In this document: positions 11,404-11,534 of the stretch, one piece after another
Layout of the letters: the number at the start of each line of letters is the position of its first letter
Numbering within the stretch: the stretch's first letter is position 1
Origin: Pseudomonadota bacterium
Lineage (GTDB): Bacteria; Pseudomonadota; Gammaproteobacteria; Burkholderiales; Burkholderiaceae_C
Assembly: GCA_023396625.1 (NCBI GenBank)
Contig: JAEWVY010000383.1
Location: 1-11,534, forward strand
Direction: 5' to 3'
Length of the DNA stretch: 11,534 nt
The notes under the pieces: model-generated
Told to the model about the DNA's origin: nothing
Seen by the model: the letters and a program-made list of their open reading frames with translations, nothing else
Database searches by the model: none
Made by a program: the position numbers and the translations under genes

Positions 11404-11534
11404 GCACATGGGGGATGTGGATGGCCTGATCTGCGGCACCTGGGGCACCAACGCCATGCACCTGCAGTACATCGACCAGGTCATCGGCAAGCGTCCGGGC
11501 GTGACCACCTATGCGGCCATGAACGGGTTGATGC
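11393..11534 (+). pseudogene. maeB: Mid-domain fragment of NADP-malic enzyme (phosphotransacetylase-like domain), runs off the window
   Basis: The plus strand encodes AMLLHMGDVDGLICGTWGTN, then AMHLQYIDQVIGKRPGVTTY and AAMNGLM up to the window edge. This matches the conserved centre of the phosphotransacetylase-like domain of MaeB, where the phrase CGTWGT...YIDQVIGKRPGV is typical. It lies well before the C-terminal piece at 11272-11403 in the normal protein, yet sits head to head with it. The frame stays open to the left as far as the TAA at 11243-11245, but that part is antisense to the C-terminal fragment and not homologous to MaeB. Whether it continues normally to the right cannot be seen. 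Confidence 0.75.

Noticed and set aside
11272..11508. A 78-codon minus-strand ORF read as one protein
   Set aside because: Only its last 43 codons are MaeB-like; the first part is simply the antisense of the plus-strand MaeB fragment.
1..11534. CRISPR array, tRNA, rRNA, complete insertion sequence or prophage genes
   Set aside because: No spaced direct repeats, no cloverleaf-like sequence and no transposase, integrase or phage structural protein could be seen on either strand.

Overview
The window is very GC-rich DNA with tightly packed, mostly core genes. It looks like a betaproteobacterial chromosome, most likely order Burkholderiales and family Comamonadaceae. The reasons are protein character (AmgK, LptD, SurA, RsmA and a barstar-like protein resembling that family as I remember it), strong GC3, and intergenic repeats whose style I associate with that group. 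No database was searched, so the taxonomy is inference.

Layout. Positions 1-102 are the 3' end of a plus-strand gene, possibly an OtnC-type aldolase. It is followed by hyi/otnI (hydroxypyruvate or 2-oxo-tetronate isomerase) and a monoacylglycerol-lipase-like alpha/beta hydrolase. A minus-strand block converges on the hydrolase; in transcription order it is amgK (cell-wall sugar kinase), rsmE (16S rRNA m3U1498 methyltransferase) and an MFS transporter. Divergent from amgK runs the overlapping plus-strand operon lptD-surA-rsmA: outer-membrane LPS translocon, its periplasmic chaperone, and 16S rRNA dimethyladenosine transferase. No pdxA lies between surA and rsmA.

The right third is less orderly. 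After rsmA there is an unrecognised minus-strand C-terminal coding remnant. It abuts a minus-strand pair of a secreted RNase Sa-like guanyl-specific ribonuclease and a barstar-family inhibitor. At the right edge the last 43 codons of a malic enzyme/phosphotransacetylase (MaeB type) lie on the minus strand. They join, head to head, a plus-strand piece from the middle of the same kind of domain. That is a foldback or inversion junction, or an assembly or amplification chimera.

Two intergenic repeat families are visible. A roughly 47-bp element occurs just upstream of both hyi and rsmE, about 81% identical over the core, in the same orientation relative to each gene and ending in a TATA-like box. 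A 112-bp element with 17-bp terminal inverted repeats (16/17) and nested palindromes abuts the end of rsmE and contains its stop codon.

Most of the window is ordinary housekeeping sequence. I see no CRISPR array, tRNA, rRNA or complete insertion sequence. The most useful things to follow up are the maeB junction, the two repeat families, the coding remnant and the RNase/barstar locus. I did not find convincing evidence of a wholly new biological system.
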